From Agriotes lineatus (Eukaryota; Arthropoda; Insecta; Coleoptera; Elateridae), in assembly GCA_940337035.1 (NCBI GenBank), contig OW679195.1, positions 177,106,015 through 177,170,014 of the forward strand: 64,000 nucleotides of DNA, read 5' to 3'. The translations under genes were made by a program, and so were the position numbers. Shown in pieces: positions 33,906 through 43,949 of this stretch. The first letter of the stretch is position 1. Each line of letters starts with the position of its first letter. The notes beneath the pieces were generated by a model that was not told the origin of the DNA, ran no database searches, and was given only the letters and a program-made list of their open reading frames with translations.

Positions 33906-34732
33906 GAGGGAAGTTTTGGGTAAAGCTTTTTACAATTTTTTTTTATAAATGCACAGAATACAGTGGCGGCTTGTGATAATAGTATTTGGGGAGCTCTTGA
34001 TGTGACAATGGCTTAAAATATATGTTGATTCATCACATTAAAATCCTAAACACTGGCTTTCCTTAATTTCTTTTTTAATTTGTTAACGACGTAATGCAAG
34101 CATACTGTATAGAAGTTAATTTTGTACAGTTTTGGATGGACCCTGTTGCATTGTTTAAATGTTGTTTTAAGATTGCATCTAATTCTGGAAAAAAATGTAT
34201 TACCTCTCGGAAAACCCCGCGGTTTTGAAAGTCCTCTGTTTCATCATGTCGTCTTATTCCTAATTCCAGCGTTCCGCAACATTTTTAGCAACTAATTATT
34301 CCCTTTGTATACCTGCTTTAGCCACCTTTTTTATTTTATTTTATCTAGAAGCCGAATTTAAGTGAACTATTTAGAGAGCGAGAGAGCCTACTAAAGTACA
34401 TTCCAAACAATTATTTATATGACGTGCAAAAATTTCACGCTTTTTACTTTCTGTTTTACTGATTACTTTCTAAATCTTTGAGATCTTTAAATCCTAATAT
34501 TGATCAGTTTCTGTTCGTTCTTTCAAAATAAAACAGAACACTTCAAAATCATCAACAAATCCATTTGCTTTTCTTGTAAATCAAAATTTTTGGAAAATTA
34601 CGAGTTCCAACTTTATCTTGTTGGTTGAGGTTTAAAGGAAGTGTTGGTCAACCAAATTTTTTTATTTTAACGTTTTTAGCTGACGGTAGGCTTTTAAAAT
34701 TAATGTTGAGAATATCGAGTATGCTACATACA
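33906..34732. other. AT-rich DNA, nothing recognised
   Basis: No supported feature. Confidence 0.4.
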
Positions 34733-34954
34733 GGCGCGGTAAAAAAACGAAACAATTTTTTTGACCTAACTCTCAATGTGCGAAAACAATGGCTGACCCT
34801 GACAATTCTAATTAATAAATGTCATCAAAAGTCATTATTCAGATCTAAAAAATGACGTTTGATGACATTTATTAATTAGAACTGTCAGTGTCAGTACCTG
34901 TTTTCGCATTTTGAAAACTGCCGCTTTTTTGGCCGCGACTCTATTATCCGCGCC
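34733..34954. mobile_element. 222-bp foldback MITE with GGCGCGG ends
   Basis: The termini GGCGCGG and CCGCGCC are exact inverts. Inner arms such as TGCGAAAACA, TGACAATTCTAATTAATAAATG and their reverse complements pair with few mismatches almost to the centre at about 34843. No coding capacity. Confidence 0.75.
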
Positions 34955-35174
34955 AGTGTTCCAATAAAACTACTCGAAACAACCGAATTCGCTCTCAATA
35001 GATAAACAGGTTCGAACTGCAACCGATATTATGTAAGATATATATCTATTAATTTAATCTATATCTAAACTCGTAGGTATGTACAGAGCATTATGAAATA
35101 CATCCAAACAAAACTCACTATTATATAAGTTGTTCTAATTCCCATTGTTACATTTGCAGTTTGTTTTCAGTCGA

Positions 35175-36300
35175 AACCGGACAACTCGGCGCCGCCATCT
35201 CGGTGCGCGGCCAGCTCGGCTCTGGGACAACTCGGCGAGCAGTCATCTCGGCGCCAGCCAATTCGGCGCAGAGCTATCTCGGCGCAGAATTGGTTTAGAA
35301 AAATATACAATGACCACAAAAAATCGGCATCAAATGGGAAAATTTTTTTTTTTGCTTTTCATAAAAGCTTTATACGACAATAATTTAGGCTTGTTAAAAA
35401 ACCTATTTAGCCCGTATTAGATATATTGAGTGATTTTTACTAAGTTAAAAAATGTCGTTTTTCGAAGTTGTGTAAATGCAAAAAGTGCTATTTTTCGGAA
35501 ATTAAGCAAGATTTCTATACTATTTTTTACTCATCAATCTCAAGGCCAGAAAACAATTTTTTTCGTAAAATTTTGGCTAGTAATTATTTTTAAAAAATGT
35601 TGAATTTTACTGATAACGGAAGTCACCTGACAACTTTTGTTTGGCCCATTTGTAATTACTTTTTAATCACTTCTGGTCGCCGGTGTTTGATTTTCCAAGA
35701 AACTAAATTAAAAAAAATCATTTGATACCAGCGCTTTCGCGATCACTGTATAAGTTTGTATTTGCTTTTTGTGAATTAATTGTATTCGCCTAAAAAGGAA
35801 TTATAATATACACATATCTTATTTATTTTACTACTACAGATCATGTTAAATAATGGCAATTTATTCTTAATTGAAATTTTAAGGATCAAATATAATAGTT
35901 TTATTAAAAACTATGTGTAAAATGTATAATACAGATAAATAATACATATAAATTTAAAATTTTAAATAAATTTAATTACACATAAAATTTATATACATAA
36001 TACATAATAATGTATACCGTGTAAAAAAGTTATGCAATCATTCCTGTTTTAAGTTTGAACTAACCTCAAAATCCTGGCATCCAATTCCAGATGCTTCATC
36101 TTTTTGCTGGTTTTATTACTTGTTTATAAGGATTTTCTTACGTGGTGCATACTGTAGTTTGCAAATTTGAATTCGGCGCCGAGGTTACCCTACGCCGAAT
36201 TCGCTGGCGCCGAGATAATTGCGCGTCGGGTTGTCCCGGCGCCGAACTGTTACCGCGCCGAGATGGCGGAGCCGAAGTGGCGGCACCGAGTTGGCTGCGC
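35175..36300. mobile_element. foldback element with GC-rich iterated ends
   Basis: The left end (35175-35290) is seven tandem, degenerate 14-18-bp units built on (A/C)(A/T)(A/T/C)CTCGGCGCC, for example ACAACTCGGCGCCGCC, ATCTCGGTGCGCGGCC and ATCTCGGCGCCAGCC. The right end (36171-36300) carries the same kind of units inverted, as GGCGCCGAGATAATT and GCGCCGAGATGG. The roughly 880-bp interior is AT-rich and non-coding. The ends stand out strongly from the AT-rich background. Iterated ends are typical of elements whose transposase binds many subterminal sites. The superfamily was not recognised. Confidence 0.75.
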
Positions 36301-36593
36301 TAATATTTCCTAGACCCGTTTTCAATGGCAAATGTTGCACAATAATTCCAAGAAGTAATATAATCGATAGCCGTTGGGCTCTCGGACCTCATTACATTTT
36401 GGGAGCGTGATATTAGTAAATATTGCAATTAGCCCGTGGCGATGGCGGCTCAATAAACGTGAGCCATCGCATCACGTTGAAACTGCTATCCCGTCGCTTC
36501 TATAGCGATCGCTTTTGCTCCAGTATTTTCATACAAATCCAGGGCTCAGATTCGTAGAGCCCACAACTCCTTAGTGAATATGCTACGAGTGAG

Positions 36594-36629
36594 CGCTCAA
36601 TCTAGAATAACTGTATTCTAGATTGAGCG
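36594..36629. repeat. perfect 16-bp hairpin
   Basis: CGCTCAATCTAGAATA pairs exactly with TATTCTAGATTGAGCG around the loop ACTG. No T run follows and no coding region is nearby. Role unknown. Confidence 0.7.
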
Positions 36630-36842
36630 ACAGCAATCTGGATACCAATATAGCGGTAGGATAAATGATAAAATACATTTTTAGTAATAAAATAGTTATT
36701 TGTTTCAATGACAGACAGTCTTCTAACGGCTAGCCGGCTTGGTTCTTTGAGCCCCTTAAAAGCAGCCGCTCCTGACAGAACGATAGAAGAAATTAAGTAT
36801 CAATATAATATTTTTGAATGAAATTCTGTGACGTCCATTAAG

Positions 36843-36854
36843 TTATAACAGGTT
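36843..36854. repeat. 12-bp target duplication, left of PLE-A
   Basis: TTATAACAGGTT here is identical to 39818-39829. The two copies bracket the whole inverted PLE dimer and nothing more, so the dimer entered in one event. Confidence 0.85.
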
Positions 36855-37062
36855 ATTCTACTTAGCATAGAATTTCGGCTTAGACCGTGTAGTATTTGTA
36901 TACGAACACCCAGCATTTTCTGGCTTAATGTGCCTTGCACCTTGTGAAGTCGAGCAAAAACCCGCGCAATGGCCATGCTCTTTGGTGGCTCGTGTTGTTT
37001 GAGTATCTTGAGAACGAGGATACTTAGGCAGATTTGGCCGTTTTGCTGTTTGCGCATCCATA

Positions 37063-37109
37063 TTCACTAACGTTTCGCAAGACCTTGCAGCTTGCATCAT
37101 CAGAGTGAA
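37063..37109 (-). ncRNA. hammerhead ribozyme, minus arm of PLE-A
   Basis: Exact reverse complement of the motif at 39529-39575: stem I TTCACT/AGTGAA, core CTGATGA, stem II GCAAG/CTTGC, then GAAA and CGTT. It lies just after the ORF stop in the 3' region. Stem III is minimal (palindromic AACGTT), the form thought to favour dimeric cleavage in PLEs. Confidence 0.8.
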
Positions 37110-37116
37110 AGTCGCA

Positions 37117-38928
37117 CTAAGAACCGAAGGTCGGTGTGGAGCTATTTATAGTCCTCTGTGCCAGGCGCGCGGAGTGGCGTAACGCTGGTTGGTCATCCGT
37201 GTGTAACGTAATCCACGGGGCGTGGCCGTATGACGCACCGTGGTTGTAATGCTTTAGATCGTGTATCACAGGGGTCCACGTTTTACTAAGCTTAAAGCCA
37301 TCTTCCCTGTTGATATTATTTGGATGTTTTTCTATTTCTATGGCTTCACGTATCACTCGCGGAAAGTAATGAGGTATTCTAGCAAGTACTCTGGCATGCT
37401 CAAATTCTAGAGTGTGCCCATTTGTAAATGTATGCTCAGCTACGGCTGATTTTGTGATGCGTTTGTGTTTGCAAACGCCTTTGTGTTCTTGGAGTCTTAG
37501 ATCAACGGAACGACCAGTCTGTCCAATATAACTCGAGCCGCAAGAACAAGGAATGCGATATACGCCAGCGGTTTTTAAACTTGGAATCTTGTCTTTTACC
37601 GATCTGAAGTCGTTACCCAAAGTTTCCTTGCTCGTGAACACAGTTTTGATGTTGCATCGTTGCAGGACACGTCCTATCTTATCAGTCGAGCCTTTAACGT
37701 AAGATAGAAATGCTAAGCCTTCCAGAGGTGGAGATTCTTCTTTAGCCTTTTTTTTTGTCATAGTCTTGTCTAGAGCTTTTCGTATGGCGGTAGTTGTGTA
37801 TCCGTTCCTTTGTAAAGAGTCAAACAGATGTAGCTTTTCTCTCTCTAGATTTTCCTCGTCTGAGATACGAACGGCTCTTGTCGCCAGAGTCTGGAGAACT
37901 GTTGCTTTCTGCATTGGATGATGGTGTGAGTCAGCATTTAGATATCTGTCCGTGTGTGTTTTCTTTCTATAGACTGCATGTCCTAAACTGCCATCTGATT
38001 TACGTTTAACCAGGACGTCTAGAAACGGAATACTGCAATTTTCCTCTACTTCCATTGTGAATTGTATGTTGGGATGTACAGAATTCAGGTGTTTTAGAAA
38101 CAGATTCAATGTCTGGCGTCCATGTGACCAAATGACAAAGGTATCATCTACATATCTCAACCAGCAAGTCGGTTTTAGCTGCGCTTGTTCGAGAACCTTG
38201 GTTTCAAAAGCTTCTATGTAGATATTAGCGATAACAGGTGATAGCGGTGAACCCATGGCCGCTCCTTCGACTTGTTCGTATATTTTATTGTTCCAACTGA
38301 AGTAAGTGTTTTTCAGGCAAATCTCGACAAGTTCAACTTGGTCTGTAGGCAAGAGATCTTTGAGCATTACTAGCACCTCATCAACCGGCACTTTCGTGAA
38401 GAGTGATACTACGTCGAAACTGACTAAGAGATCATCTTTGTTTAACTTTATGTTCTTTAGTTTCTGGACAAAATCTGCCGAATCCTTGACAAAGAAGTCT
38501 GTTTTACCAGTTAGAGGCTGTAGTATAGTGGTTAAATGTCTTGCCAAAGCATGTGTAGGAGAATTGATCGCTCTGACAATTGGTCTCAACGGCACGCCCT
38601 CCTTATGTATCTTAGGTAGGCCATACATGCAAGGCGTTATTGCATTTCTAGGAATCAACCGGTGCTTTAAGGTGGGGTCGATACTATCGGAGCATTTTAT
38701 GGCAGAGGTTATCTTTGTTTTGAGAGAGGTAGTGGGATTGCGGTTTAGACTTTTGTAAGTTGTATCAGATAGTAAGACTTCCATCTTCGCATTATAATCT
38801 TCAGTGTTCATTACCACAGTAGCATTTCCTTTGTCAGCTTTGAGAACGACAATGTCTTTGTTCTTTTTTAATGCTTTAGCTGCCTCTCTCTCTGCTTTAC
38901 TGATGTTGGAGTGGGGAAGGCTTAGCAT
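37117..38928 (-). CDS. Penelope-like reverse transcriptase / GIY-YIG endonuclease, 5'-truncated
   Basis: A 603-codon open frame. RT part: KADKGNATVV (residues 30-39), LPKIHK (104-109), motif A SFDVVSLFT (170-178), motif B GSPLSP (226-231) and the catalytic YVDD (259-262). PLE reverse transcriptases are related to telomerase RT. A linker leads to a GIY-YIG nuclease: GVY (455-457), CSC (461-463), SYIGQTGRSVDLRLQEH (466-482), and the catalytic-Glu region EAIEIEKHPNNIN (528-540). All key residues are present, so the encoded domains could be active. The N-terminal region of a full PLE protein is missing. The ATG at 38926-38928 and the next three or four codons come from the antisense of the plus arm, so this start codon is accidental. 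Ends TPTFGS. Confidence 0.9.
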   Translation of the reverse strand: MLSLPHSNISKAEREAAKALKKNKDIVVLKADKGNATVVMNTEDYNAKMEVLLSDTTYKSLNRNPTTSLKTKITSAIKCSDSIDPTLKHRLIPRNAITPCMYGLPKIHKEGVPLRPIVRAINSPTHALARHLTTILQPLTGKTDFFVKDSADFVQKLKNIKLNKDDLLVSFDVVSLFTKVPVDEVLVMLKDLLPTDQVELVEICLKNTYFSWNNKIYEQVEGAAMGSPLSPVIANIYIEAFETKVLEQAQLKPTCWLRYVDDTFVIWSHGRQTLNLFLKHLNSVHPNIQFTMEVEENCSIPFLDVLVKRKSDGSLGHAVYRKKTHTDRYLNADSHHHPMQKATVLQTLATRAVRISDEENLEREKLHLFDSLQRNGYTTTAIRKALDKTMTKKKAKEESPPLEGLAFLSYVKGSTDKIGRVLQRCNIKTVFTSKETLGNDFRSVKDKIPSLKTAGVYRIPCSCGSSYIGQTGRSVDLRLQEHKGVCKHKRITKSAVAEHTFTNGHTLEFEHARVLARIPHYFPRVIREAIEIEKHPNNINREDGFKLSKTWTPVIHDLKHYNHGASYGHAPWITLHTDDQPALRHSARLAQRTINSSTPTFGS

Positions 38929-39521
38929 TTCTATCTTACGTTAAAGGCTCGACTGATAAGATAGGACGTGTCCTGCAACGATGCAACATCAAAACTGTGT
39001 TCACGAGCAAGGAAACTTTGGGTAACGACTTCAGATCGGTAAAAGACAAGATTCCAAGTTTAAAAACCGCTGGCGTATATCGCATTCCTTGTTCTTGCGG
39101 CTCGAGTTATATTGGACAGACTGGTCGTTCCGTTGATCTAAGACTCCAAGAACACAAAGGCGTTTGCAAACACAAACGCATCACAAAATCAGCCGTAGCT
39201 GAGCATACATTTACAAATGGGCACACTCTAGAATTTGAGCATGCCAGAGTACTTGCTAGAATACCTCATTACTTTCCGCGAGTGATACGTGAAGCCATAG
39301 AAATAGAAAAACATCCAAATAATATCAACAGGGAAGATGGCTTTAAGCTTAGTAAAACGTGGACCCCTGTGATACACGATCTAAAGCATTACAACCACGG
39401 TGCGTCATACGGCCACGCCCCGTGGATTACGTTACACACGGATGACCAACCAGCGTTACGCCACTCCGCGCGCCTGGCACAGAGGACTATAAATAGCTCC
39501 ACACCGACCTTCGGTTTTTAG
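38915..39521 (+). pseudogene. PLE-A plus arm, GIY-YIG endonuclease part
   Basis: Starts within the linker (EGLAFLSYVKGSTDK) and runs open to a stop at 39519-39521, containing the complete GIY-YIG domain with the same residues as the minus arm. It lacks RT and any proper start, so it is a fragment. The only end difference noted is the last residue (Phe for Ser), caused by a single base change. Confidence 0.9.
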
Positions 39522-39528
39522 TGCGACT

Positions 39529-39575
39529 TTCACTCTGATGATGCAAGCTGCAAGGTCTTGCGAAACGTTAGTGAA
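39529..39575 (+). ncRNA. hammerhead ribozyme, plus arm of PLE-A
   Basis: Stem I TTCACT 39529-39534 pairs with AGTGAA 39570-39575. Core CTGATGA 39535-39541. Stem II GCAAG 39543-39547 pairs with CTTGC 39557-39561 around a 9-nt loop. GAAA 39562-39565 and CGTT 39566-39569 complete the core, with the presumed cleavage near the second T. All invariant hammerhead bases are present. Confidence 0.8.
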
Positions 39576-39783
39576 TATAGATGCGCAAACAGCAAAACGG
39601 CCAAATCTGCCTAAGTATCCTCGTTCTCAAGATACTCAAACAACACGAGCCACCAAAGAGCATGGCCATTGCGCGGGTTTTTGCTCGACTTCACAAGGTG
39701 CAAGGCACATTAAGCCAGAAAATGCTGGGTGTTCATATACAAATACTACGCGGTCTAAGCCGAAATTCTATGCTAAGGAGAAT

Positions 39784-39817
39784 AATTCGAGTAACCGCGA
39801 AAGCCTCAAACAATACA
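39784..39817 (+). repeat. 34-bp terminal extension of PLE-A plus arm
   Basis: After the last base shared with the minus arm (39783), 34 bases follow before the target duplication at 39818. The minus arm lacks them. A short extension of about this length at one end is a reported hallmark of Penelope units. Confidence 0.6.
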
Positions 39818-39829
39818 TTATAACAGGTT
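39818..39829. repeat. 12-bp target duplication, right of PLE-A
   Basis: TTATAACAGGTT, identical to 36843-36854. The adjoining bases differ (A versus G before, C versus A after), so the length is exactly 12. Confidence 0.85.
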
Positions 39830-40699
39830 CTTAGTTTTACCGACCAATGCAATGAGATGTTTTTGCCATTCTGTTTTATCAACTCTCCCCATGAATACCG
39901 ACACTGCCCTTCTCTCATTTGCATGTGCGTCACCCTCATATTCATTAACGCCAGGGTTTAATCTTTAGATCTTTTGCAAAGAAGGGACAGTAATTCATTG
40001 CTAGATTTTAACCTAACACTGGCTTCCCACAGAAACTTCAACAACGATTCTTTTTGGCTTCGTACGACATGCTACAATGAAAATACAAGTAAATATCGAT
40101 GTTACATAAAGAAAAAGATGTATTTATCGATATACTCAGCTTTCTTATTTCGGCAAAGGTTTAGTGGGGACTGTTGTTGACTTAATGTAAGACCTAAACG
40201 CAGTTTCAACACATCCACCTTGCACTCTATACTTACTAGGACTACGAGGTTATCGGTGACATTTTTTTTTATTTTATAAGCAGACACTCACAAACACACC
40301 CTGCTGAATAAAAAGTTACTGACATTTTAGAGTTTTGCAGATACATCTGGGCACCCTATACTCTAGAGTGCTATTGCAAATTTTTGCTGTTATATTTCAA
40401 GTGTAATCATAGTAGATTATAAAAAAAACTGTTACTGAAAAGTTTCTTTCTTTGCACCTAATAGAATACTGCGATACCACTGTTTTAATCTATAATTTCA
40501 AAATCAAACTAATTAACTTCGAGACTACTTGAGCAGATTCGAAGGCACGCTAACATGCAGTAGATACGTCTGGATTCTATTACAAAATAAGTTACTTAAT
40601 TTATTGGGAGGCCAACAAGTATTTCTATACGATGAATTTGCTTAGTTAGTGACGAGCACACATAAACTCACTAAACGGTAGCTAATTACTAGATACCCT
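39830..40699. other. AT-rich DNA, no gene
   Basis: No supported feature; short frames on both strands lack domains. Confidence 0.4.
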
Positions 40700-41345
40700 A
40701 AAATAAAAATGACAGGCAAGATCGAACAGGGTGCAGCAATCAATAACACCTAATGTAATAGTATCAGATATAATTAACGCTAGCAGTAAACCCATTGAAC
40801 GTGTTGAGAAGTATACCTACCTGACTACCCTAGTAAACTGGAAATAAAACTGGGAACAAGCTGTAGATATTCGCAGTCGTATAGAAAAAGCACGAGCAGC
40901 ATTTATAAAAATGAGAAAATTGTTTGTATGCAGAGATCTGTGTATGCCTCTAAAAATTCGAATGCTACACTGCTATGTCTTTGCGATCTTATATTATGGG
41001 CTCGAAGCATAAACCCTCACTGAAGCGTTACTGAAAAAAGTGGAGGCGTTCGAGATGTGGGTTTAGCGCCGCATTCTTCGCATATCATGGACGGACCACG
41101 TTACCAACGAAGAGGTACTGAGAAGAATGCGCAAAGATAACGAGGTTATAGTTACTATTAAACGGAGAAAGCTTCTATATTTTGGTCATGTCATGAGGAA
41201 CGATAAATACTACATATTGCAATTGATACTGCAGGGAAAGTTAGAGGGAAGAAGAGGGCCAGGCAGGAGAAGACATTCATGGTTGTAAGTACAACTTGAG
41301 AAAATGATTCGGTGAAACTTCCATAGAACTATTAGAAAAGCCACC
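40700..41345 (+). pseudogene. RTE-like non-LTR C-terminal fragment
   Basis: The plus strand encodes the end of an endonuclease-reverse transcriptase of the RTE type: IERVEKYTYL (normally followed by G), RSRIEKARAAFIKMRKLF, MPLKIRMLHCYVFAILYYG, RRILRISWTDHVTNEEVL, KLLYFGHVMRND and LEGRRGPGRRRHSW. Several stops (after NWK, EA, WV, WL) interrupt it. It lies in the opposite orientation to the RTE piece at 41.6-43.0 kb and differs from it, so it is a separate copy or family. Confidence 0.85.
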
Positions 41346-41349
41346 GAAG

Positions 41350-41432
41350 TCAGTTTTGACACAGATTGACGCAAAACCTAACCTGCTAACCTCGAATATG
41401 ACTTAGATTTATAGTGCCACCAACATATTATT
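41350..41432. mobile_element. single arm of a foldback MITE
   Basis: CAGTTTTGACACAG...AACCTAACCTGCTAACCTCGAAT...ACCAACATATTATT matches the loop and right arm of the 144-bp foldback at 58755-58898. The left arm is missing. Confidence 0.7.
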
Positions 41433-41624
41433 CTGTGGTATAATGTCACATTTTACTGACGTTTGAAGAAAAATACATTTCTATCGTGCAAAAAACGTTA
41501 TAAGCATCACGAACGTTAAAGAATTGCCAATCTCAGACAATAATTGGAGTAATCGCTTTGCTCCTCCTTCAACAATTGTCTTGGATCAGTAAAATGTACT
41601 TACCGTTCTTAATACTTAATATAC

Positions 41625-42994
41625 TATATTCTGTCTTTTCAAAGCGTTTCTGGCATTTTCAATGCGGCATTTGACTTCTATTGAGTGATCCCAACCATCG
41701 CGGATTCTGATTCCCAAGTATGTTGCGCCCTCTGTTCGTTTTAAAGGTGTATCTCCTGTTGAGAATTGAGTGTCAATATTGTTATTTTTACTGACTACTA
41801 ATACTTGTATTTTCTTGCAGTTGAGCTTCATTCCGTATTTTTTGCTTGCTATAATTACCCGCTCTATTAATCTCTGGAGGCTGTTTGCATTGTCTGCAAG
41901 AAGAACAGTGTCGTCAGCATACCTGAGATCACTTCTCCATTTATTTTTCTTCCATCATCTGTTTTCTCAAGGGCTTCCTGGAACAGTTTTTCGGAGCAGA
42001 CATTGAAAAGAGTAGAAGATAATATACAGCCCTGTCGTACACCTTTTCTCAAATTGAATTTCTCGGATGTTTGACCGTCTATGCGAACAATAGCTTTCTG
42101 GTGTTTATATAAGTTGAAAATGATTCTTATATCTTTATCGTCGACCTTCGATGTGCGCAAGATCGGAATGCGTTTATCATTATGTACTCTGTCAAAAACC
42201 TTCTCAAAATCTATAAAGCAGACAAATATATCAGCATTGACATCACGAGCTCTCTGAATGAGGACCTGAATGCTAAAAGGTGCATCTCTTGTGCTGAAAC
42301 CATTTCGGAATTCAAATTGCACGTCTAATATGTTTTGTTCTAGTTTGTTGTATGAACGATATGTAAAAAGATTTTCAGAATGTGGCTCATGAGACTGATA
42401 ATTCGATGGTCTTCGCATTTGTTAGCGTTTGCTTTCTTTGGTAAGGGTATGAATATTGATAATAACAATTCTTTAGGTAGATTGCCGGAGTCATAAATCA
42501 TGTTGAAAAGTCGTCTTATTATTTCGAGTTGGCTATCCTCAAGCAGTTCACCGTGTATTTTATCGGGTCCTGGAGATTTATTGTTTTTTAAATCGTTTTA
42601 TACCTGCTCTCACCTCGTCGTTTGTTATGTAGGGTCCGCTTTGAATCTGTTCTATCGTCTCCAGTTGGCAATTATCATCAAACAACTCCTTCATGTATTC
42701 TTTCCACTCTTTTGACTTATGATCTATGTCTGTTATTAGTTTGTTATCTTTATCTGAGATTGTTCCAATTGACCTTGACTTATACATTCCAGCGGCTTCC
42801 TTAATTTTTTATGTAAGTTGAGAGTATCGTGTTTTTTGGAGTATTTCAATTTCGCTGCATTTTTCTTTTAACCATAACTCTTTGGCTTCTTTGATCTTTC
42901 TTAGAATTTTCCTGTGAGTTTCCTTGTATTTCTTATCATAGCGATTTTTATAGCTTCGTCGTTTTTCCATGAGGTTTATTATTTCCTCCGTCAT
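41625..42994 (-). pseudogene. RTE-like non-LTR retrotransposon, RT region
   Basis: Minus-strand frames in order: MTEEIINLMEKRRSYKNRY (linker after the endonuclease, 42809-42994), KSRSIGTISDKDN with KEWKEYMKELFDD (42578-42787), then the RT (41867-42418) with FRNGFSTRDA, motif A FVCFIDFEKVFDRV and motif B RQGCILSSTLFNV. The YADD box is destroyed by a short deletion near 41915, where GEVISGMLTT stands in place of the expected segment. The KLNCKK and YLGIRI blocks (41616-41831) follow. The sequence stops at 41625, so the C-terminus is missing. The upstream endonuclease is also absent beyond 43000. Confidence 0.85.
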
Positions 42995-43763
42995 CCACTA
43001 TGCCGGAATTTCCAGTTACCTTGACGGGCAAATACGTGTCCCGTCGAACGTCTTCATTAGTCCAAAAATTCGTCAACAGAGGAATAAATTATTTCCCAGG
43101 TAACTCAGTGGCAATAACCTCTCACAATCGGGTGTGCAGACCAAACTCACATAGCATGAAGCAAACTGAATTACCTACTTGACCAAAGCAGGTACGTTAG
43201 AGATAGCAGACAGTGAAAGGCGGAAAAGAAGAACCGACGCTTTCAAGCCAGCGCCCATATAAGAAACCACAGTAATTGCGCGAAACAATGAATCGCGGGT
43301 GACCAAAATAAAAAAATAGACCAATAGATAAGCCTTACGAATACGCGGATTTTGAACCATAGCAACTGCAATTATTAGGAAGATTGATCATTTTCAATGA
43401 AAAAGCACACACCTATAGGTTATAATTGACAATTCTTCAAAATAATATAAACTTTACAGCTGCTTATTCTTTACAATAACTGTTTAATTTAAAAAACAGT
43501 GTGACCGCTGCTATAAAATTGTTAAAATCAAAAATTCACTTTTTGGATTATTGTCCTATTTTGTAAGAGCAAAATAAATGCTGACATTTTACGTACTGTA
43601 GAAGACGACAAGGGAAACAAGGCTTCAATTTAAATGTTTATTTTGAAACATCGAACTGTTTGAGAACAATCGTTTAAGCCCTACTACTTGCAACAAGCCG
43701 AGAAACATATTGACACGATCGACCAGCTTAGAAACCTGCTTGGTGCCTGTGGTTAGAATCTGG
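42995..43763. other. no gene recognised
   Basis: 43000-43380 is GC-richer but has only short overlapping frames. The rest is AT-rich. Confidence 0.35.
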
Positions 43764-43799
43764 CACAATTCGTTAAAAACCCCTAACCACACAAACATT

Positions 43800-43850
43800 T
43801 AATAACCACTAAATACGTATTTCGACAGCTAAGCTGCTATCATGAGTAGC
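43800..43850 (-). ncRNA. degenerate hammerhead, PLE-B minus arm
   Basis: On the minus strand an ATGATAGCAGCTTAGCTGTCGAAA series retains GAAA followed by the palindromic TACGTA, and an AGC-TTA-GCT stem II. The core is CATGATA rather than CTGATGA, so it is probably inactive. Confidence 0.45.
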
Positions 43851-43949
43851 CTTGAAGAGTAACTAACAGGAAAACGTTGTCCGAATATATGCTCTTCACC
43901 AAATCACTAGGGAAAGTCGGCATTCCCGCACATTTTAACGCTCTTTATA

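Larger units (their letters stand above)
36855..39817. mobile_element. Penelope-like element A, head-to-head inverted dimer
   Basis: A minus-strand copy (36855 to about 38914) with RT and GIY-YIG endonuclease is joined at its truncated 5' end to a plus-strand copy (38915-39817) that starts just before the GIY-YIG domain. The shared arms 36855-37723 and 38915-39783 are both 869 bp and almost identical, separated by about 1.19 kb. The plus copy has an additional 34-bp extension at its end. A 12-bp target duplication flanks the whole. PLEs are known for partial, tandem or inverted units and for short terminal extensions; this copy shows all at once. Near-identity of the arms and an open 603-codon frame indicate recent insertion. 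Confidence 0.9.

Noticed and set aside
38306..38758. 150-codon plus-strand ORF
   Set aside because: Antisense shadow of the PLE-A reverse transcriptase; no independent domain.
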